A stretch of 62,538 nucleotides of DNA from positions 4,083,917 to 4,146,454 of the forward strand of contig CP070673.1 in the NCBI GenBank assembly GCA_020351915.1. The letters run 5' to 3'. This DNA is from Deltaproteobacteria bacterium. GTDB lineage: Bacteria; Desulfobacterota; DSM-4660; Desulfatiglandales; B25-G16. This document shows positions 60,383 to 62,538 of this stretch, piece after piece. Below the pieces are notes generated by a model. It was not told the origin of the DNA and did not search any database. It worked only from the letters and a program-made list of their open reading frames with translations. A program made the translations under genes and the position numbers. Within the stretch, counting starts at the first letter, position 1, and each line of letters starts with the position of its first letter.

Positions 60383-61720
60383 CTAAACCTTCAACTCTCT
60401 CTTCACTTTAAGCGCCTTTCGAACCACCTCATCCGGGTTTTTTCCAATAACCCTAACCATAGGCTCCTTGCCCACGTCCCCCCGATCGAAAATAATGTCC
60501 GGGACTCCGCCGGTTTTTAGCACCTGCTCTGTGCCCCATTCCAGTGATGATCCCTCGTGTTCTTTGATTCGTTTTGGTTCATCAGCCCTGTCAAAGCTGC
60601 GGACTTGGAAGCCAGCGCTTTTGCACGCTCGAATAATTTCCTCTGAGAACCGGATGTTCATCACCGATCGAAAACGGACATCGTGTTTCATCAGGGTAAG
60701 GATGATGTTGGCAACGTGCCTCGAGGCCCCAAACTCTGGACCTGAAACGGTAGCAATGGAGTCATTCAGTCTGGTGATTCGCCCCGGAAAAGCGGCCACA
60801 TGATCGAAGGTTTCCGCATAGGGAAGTGCATAACCGAGGTTGGATTGAACCTCAGGAATGAGAGAGCCCACAGTCTTTTTTCTCAGTTTTTCCAAGGCCG
60901 CTTTCAAATCGGCCAATACCGGAAGACGCTCTGTTTCCCTGGCGATCATGGCATAAGGGTTGGTTGGGCCATGCCCTTTTCCGAGGGGCAAAGAGAATCG
61001 AATGGCCGTAGTCATAAAATCCTTAGCCCGTTTGACTGCCGCTTGAACGGTATTGCCTTTGGCGAGCTCCGTGGCAATTGCTGAGGCAAAGGTGCAACCG
61101 GTACCATGCGTATTTCTGGTGGGAATATGCGGCCCCGGGTATTCGTAATAGTCTTTTCCATCAAAAAGGAGATCCACGATAGCTCCTTCAAGGTGTCCTC
61201 CTTTGACCAAGACGTTCTGGGGGCCCAATTCATAGATGTAACGGGCAGCCTCTTTCATTGTCCTCAGATCCTTAACGGTAAAACTGCAGAGCGCAGTGGC
61301 CTCTGGGAGGTTTGGGGTCACCAGGAAGGCGAGGGGGATTAGCTCTTCTCGCAGGGTTTTCTGAGCTTCCTCCTTGAGCAAGGGATCACCACTTTTTGCC
61401 ACCATTACGGGGTCCACAATAACCAGTTTAAGGCGATATTCTTTCACTTTCCTTGCTACCAGACGTACGATTGGTGAGCTGGAAAGCATACCCGTCTTGA
61501 CCGCGTCTACCCCAATATCTTCAATCACCGAATCGATCTGTTTTTCTATGAAGTCAAGGGGCAGCTCAAAGACCGCGTGAACACCCATTGTGTTCTGGGC
61601 AGTGAGTGCGGTGATCACGCTCATACCATATCCACCCAACACCGTGATTGTCTTTAGATCTGTTTGAATTCCCGCCCCACCTCCGGAATCTGAGCCAGCA
61701 ATGGTTAAAATTCTCTTCAT
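60383..61720 (-). CDS. thiD: Bifunctional HMP(-P) kinase ThiD fused to thiamin-phosphate synthase ThiN
   Basis: 445 residues from ATG 61720 (GAGAGAGGT upstream). Residues 1-~260 are ThiD: RILTIAGSDSGGGAGIQTDL, TVLGGYGMSVITALTAQNT, DPVMVAKSG, and the kinase catalytic GTGCTFASAIATELA. Residues ~275-445 form a ThiN-type domain (PEVQSNLGYALP, FPGRITRLND, FGASRHVANIILTLM, ADEPKRIKEHEGSSLEWG, PDIIFDRGDVGKEPMVRVIG), which replaces ThiE in archaea and some bacteria. One protein thus phosphorylates HMP and couples it to the thiazole. It is controlled by the TPP riboswitch at 61990-62110. Confidence 0.93.
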   Translation of the reverse strand: MKRILTIAGSDSGGGAGIQTDLKTITVLGGYGMSVITALTAQNTMGVHAVFELPLDFIEKQIDSVIEDIGVDAVKTGMLSSSPIVRLVARKVKEYRLKLVIVDPVMVAKSGDPLLKEEAQKTLREELIPLAFLVTPNLPEATALCSFTVKDLRTMKEAARYIYELGPQNVLVKGGHLEGAIVDLLFDGKDYYEYPGPHIPTRNTHGTGCTFASAIATELAKGNTVQAAVKRAKDFMTTAIRFSLPLGKGHGPTNPYAMIARETERLPVLADLKAALEKLRKKTVGSLIPEVQSNLGYALPYAETFDHVAAFPGRITRLNDSIATVSGPEFGASRHVANIILTLMKHDVRFRSVMNIRFSEEIIRACKSAGFQVRSFDRADEPKRIKEHEGSSLEWGTEQVLKTGGVPDIIFDRGDVGKEPMVRVIGKNPDEVVRKALKVKRELKV

Positions 61721-61989
61721 AGTTACCTCTCTCATAATTGAAGCACAAAAACTGCTGGGCCCGCTGTGGTGCTACCTGCCGACAATACGTTTGTGTCGCT
61801 GCACTGTTTCGGAACGAGCTTTACAACAGGCCAGGTCTGAGTCCCGGTTGTGCAAAGGTCTCTATCGGTATTGGACCATGTGTCTGGTTCTATTGAATCG
61901 GTCAATGTGGGGGACTGGTGGCAGGAAACGAAGAGAAGGAAGGAGAGGCCGTAATTACAGACTTCAGAATTACGGCTTCATGTCTGTTT
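61721..61989 (-). other. Long leader between TPP riboswitch and thiD
   Basis: About 270 bases separate the aptamer from the start codon, long for a TPP-controlled leader. No T-tract terminator hairpin was found by eye. The stretch has no gene. The expression platform may act on the ribosome site or involve a distant pairing. Confidence 0.45.
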
Positions 61990-62110
61990 CGTAGCCGCTT
62001 TCCCTACGCCGGAATTACCCGTACAGGTTCAAGGGGTCGTTCCGCTCACTCAGTCAACATGTCTAAGAGTGAGTTTGGAAATTCTCAGCCTATCAGCTCC
62101 CCCAGCACTT
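61990..62110 (-). promoter_or_regulatory. TPP (THI-box) riboswitch
   Basis: On the minus strand the aptamer reads GCTGGGGGAGC, then GGCTGAGA (pyrimidine-binding CUGAGA). A variable P3 arm follows (ACTCACTC...GAGTGAG), then ACCCCTTGAACCTGTACGGG and TAATTCCGGCGTAGGGAAAGC, the strongly conserved second half. All core elements are present in order. It lies upstream of thiD-thiN and the CytX-like permease, so both are likely repressed when thiamin diphosphate is plentiful. Confidence 0.95.
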
Positions 62111-62244
62111 GGTTTATTGGTAACCCAAATTGAGTTGGGCTGTCAATAGGAATTTAGCAGAACCTTAGCGGAATTTCATAGGGCACCCTTCGGTGCGTGG
62201 CAGAGGAACCTTGTGGGCAGGGGTCAGGATAACATCAAAGTCCC

Positions 62245-62538
62245 GGGTATGGGTGTCTTTTTTTTGGTTATTCCCCTGGCCCAGACCTGGCATGCAAAGC
62301 ATCAGTACAAAGAGCTTACTTACGAAATACTGTAACGACCACACTGTATCCAGAAGTGTCGCGCCTCCCGATCCCGTCCCGGTTTCGGGACGGGGAGGGC
62401 AGGCCTATGACATGGCCCCTTACTGGGTCGTTTCAAAATGGTTTATTGCGCCCTAAGCCTTAGAATCATAGGCTCCATCTATATAAACCATTTTGAAACG
62501 CCCACTCATCTAAACTATGTGAGAGCATAATCCAAAAA
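62245..62538. mobile_element. MITE-like element, family 2 copy B (cut by window end)
   Basis: It starts GGGTATGGGTGTCTTTTTTT, like copy A at 56491. From about 62407 it matches the interior of copy A almost base for base (TGGGTCGTTTCAAAATGGTT, the central palindrome, then CTAAACTATGTG). It ends at the window edge within the right repeat. Between the left end and the common interior it has about 120 extra bases, including a GC hairpin CCCGTCCCGGTTTCGGGACG (62373-62392). Confidence 0.75.

Overview
The window looks like a piece of an anaerobic, diderm bacterium of the Desulfobacterota (former Deltaproteobacteria) type. The assignment is an inference from gene content: an Rnf complex whose RnfB is fused to a GltD/NfnB-like flavoprotein, a four-haem class III cytochrome c, a sigma-54-controlled cluster of NifX/ORP-like proteins and MinD ATPases carrying ferredoxin domains, 2[4Fe-4S] ferredoxins, many radical SAM enzymes, and outer-membrane genes (MlaA, MlaC, RND/MMPL, YfaZ). 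There is no rRNA and no CRISPR array.

Layout. 1-1760: end of a PAP2 phosphatase, a wrecked IS200-like transposase, and an intact RAYT-type Y1 transposase between perfect 25-bp inverted repeats. 1786-6115: MltF-like transglycosylase, an orphan small protein, an AAA/DUF4143 ATPase with a perfect 30-bp palindrome upstream and direct repeats on both sides, then a tRNA-Glu locus holding one intact tRNA and three tRNA relics interrupted by GC-rich hairpins. 6518-10345: a broken tandem UspA gene, a dicarboxylate/amino-acid symporter, threonine aldolase and tRNA-Lys. 10423-16514: a lipoylation module (GcvH-like carrier, lipoate ligase, radical SAM protein), hisD and uvrC.

16659-24689 is the most distinctive block: a sigma-54 (-24/-12) promoter followed by three NifX-like proteins with different low-complexity metal-ligand tails, several Gly/Tyr/Met-rich DUF5320-like proteins, a ferredoxin, an Mrp ATPase, two MinD-ferredoxin ATPases, a zinc-ribbon relic, and an IscU/NifS pair. 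It resembles the orange protein (ORP, Mo-Cu cluster) system of sulfate reducers in expanded form, next to its own Fe-S supply. 24763-28290 follows with a radical SAM enzyme, a Fur-family regulator, a zinc-ribbon protein, small coiled-coil proteins and a 10-TM heavy-metal exporter.

28376-36564: a PP-loop thiolase-like protein, UDP-glucose pyrophosphorylase, polyprenyl diphosphate synthase, RNase III with an overlapping Elp3-like radical SAM gene, PyrR, YjbQ and a second ferredoxin ending at a strong terminator. 36668-43696 (all minus strand): rnfCDGEA, a palindromic mobile repeat flanked by 13-bp direct repeats, rnfB-gltD and cytochrome c3, which together form a plausible ion-translocating ferredoxin:NAD/cytochrome module. 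44236-49178: larB, a B12-type radical SAM gene, dtd with an in-frame UAG, a DUF218 protein and YfaZ. 49285-53818: MlaC/HpnM-like, RND/MMPL (HpnN-like) and MlaA, a lipid-trafficking set. 54089-62538: CHASE2 cyclase, a HAD phosphatase, mtnA, and a thiamin salvage operon (TPP riboswitch, thiD-thiN fusion, CytX-like permease).

Two features recur. Several reading frames are intact apart from one in-frame stop (dtd, a DUF5320 gene and an FmdB-like zinc ribbon). Small mobile palindromic repeats also recur: two MITE-like families plus many GC-rich hairpins. All functions are inferred from sequence motifs read by eye.
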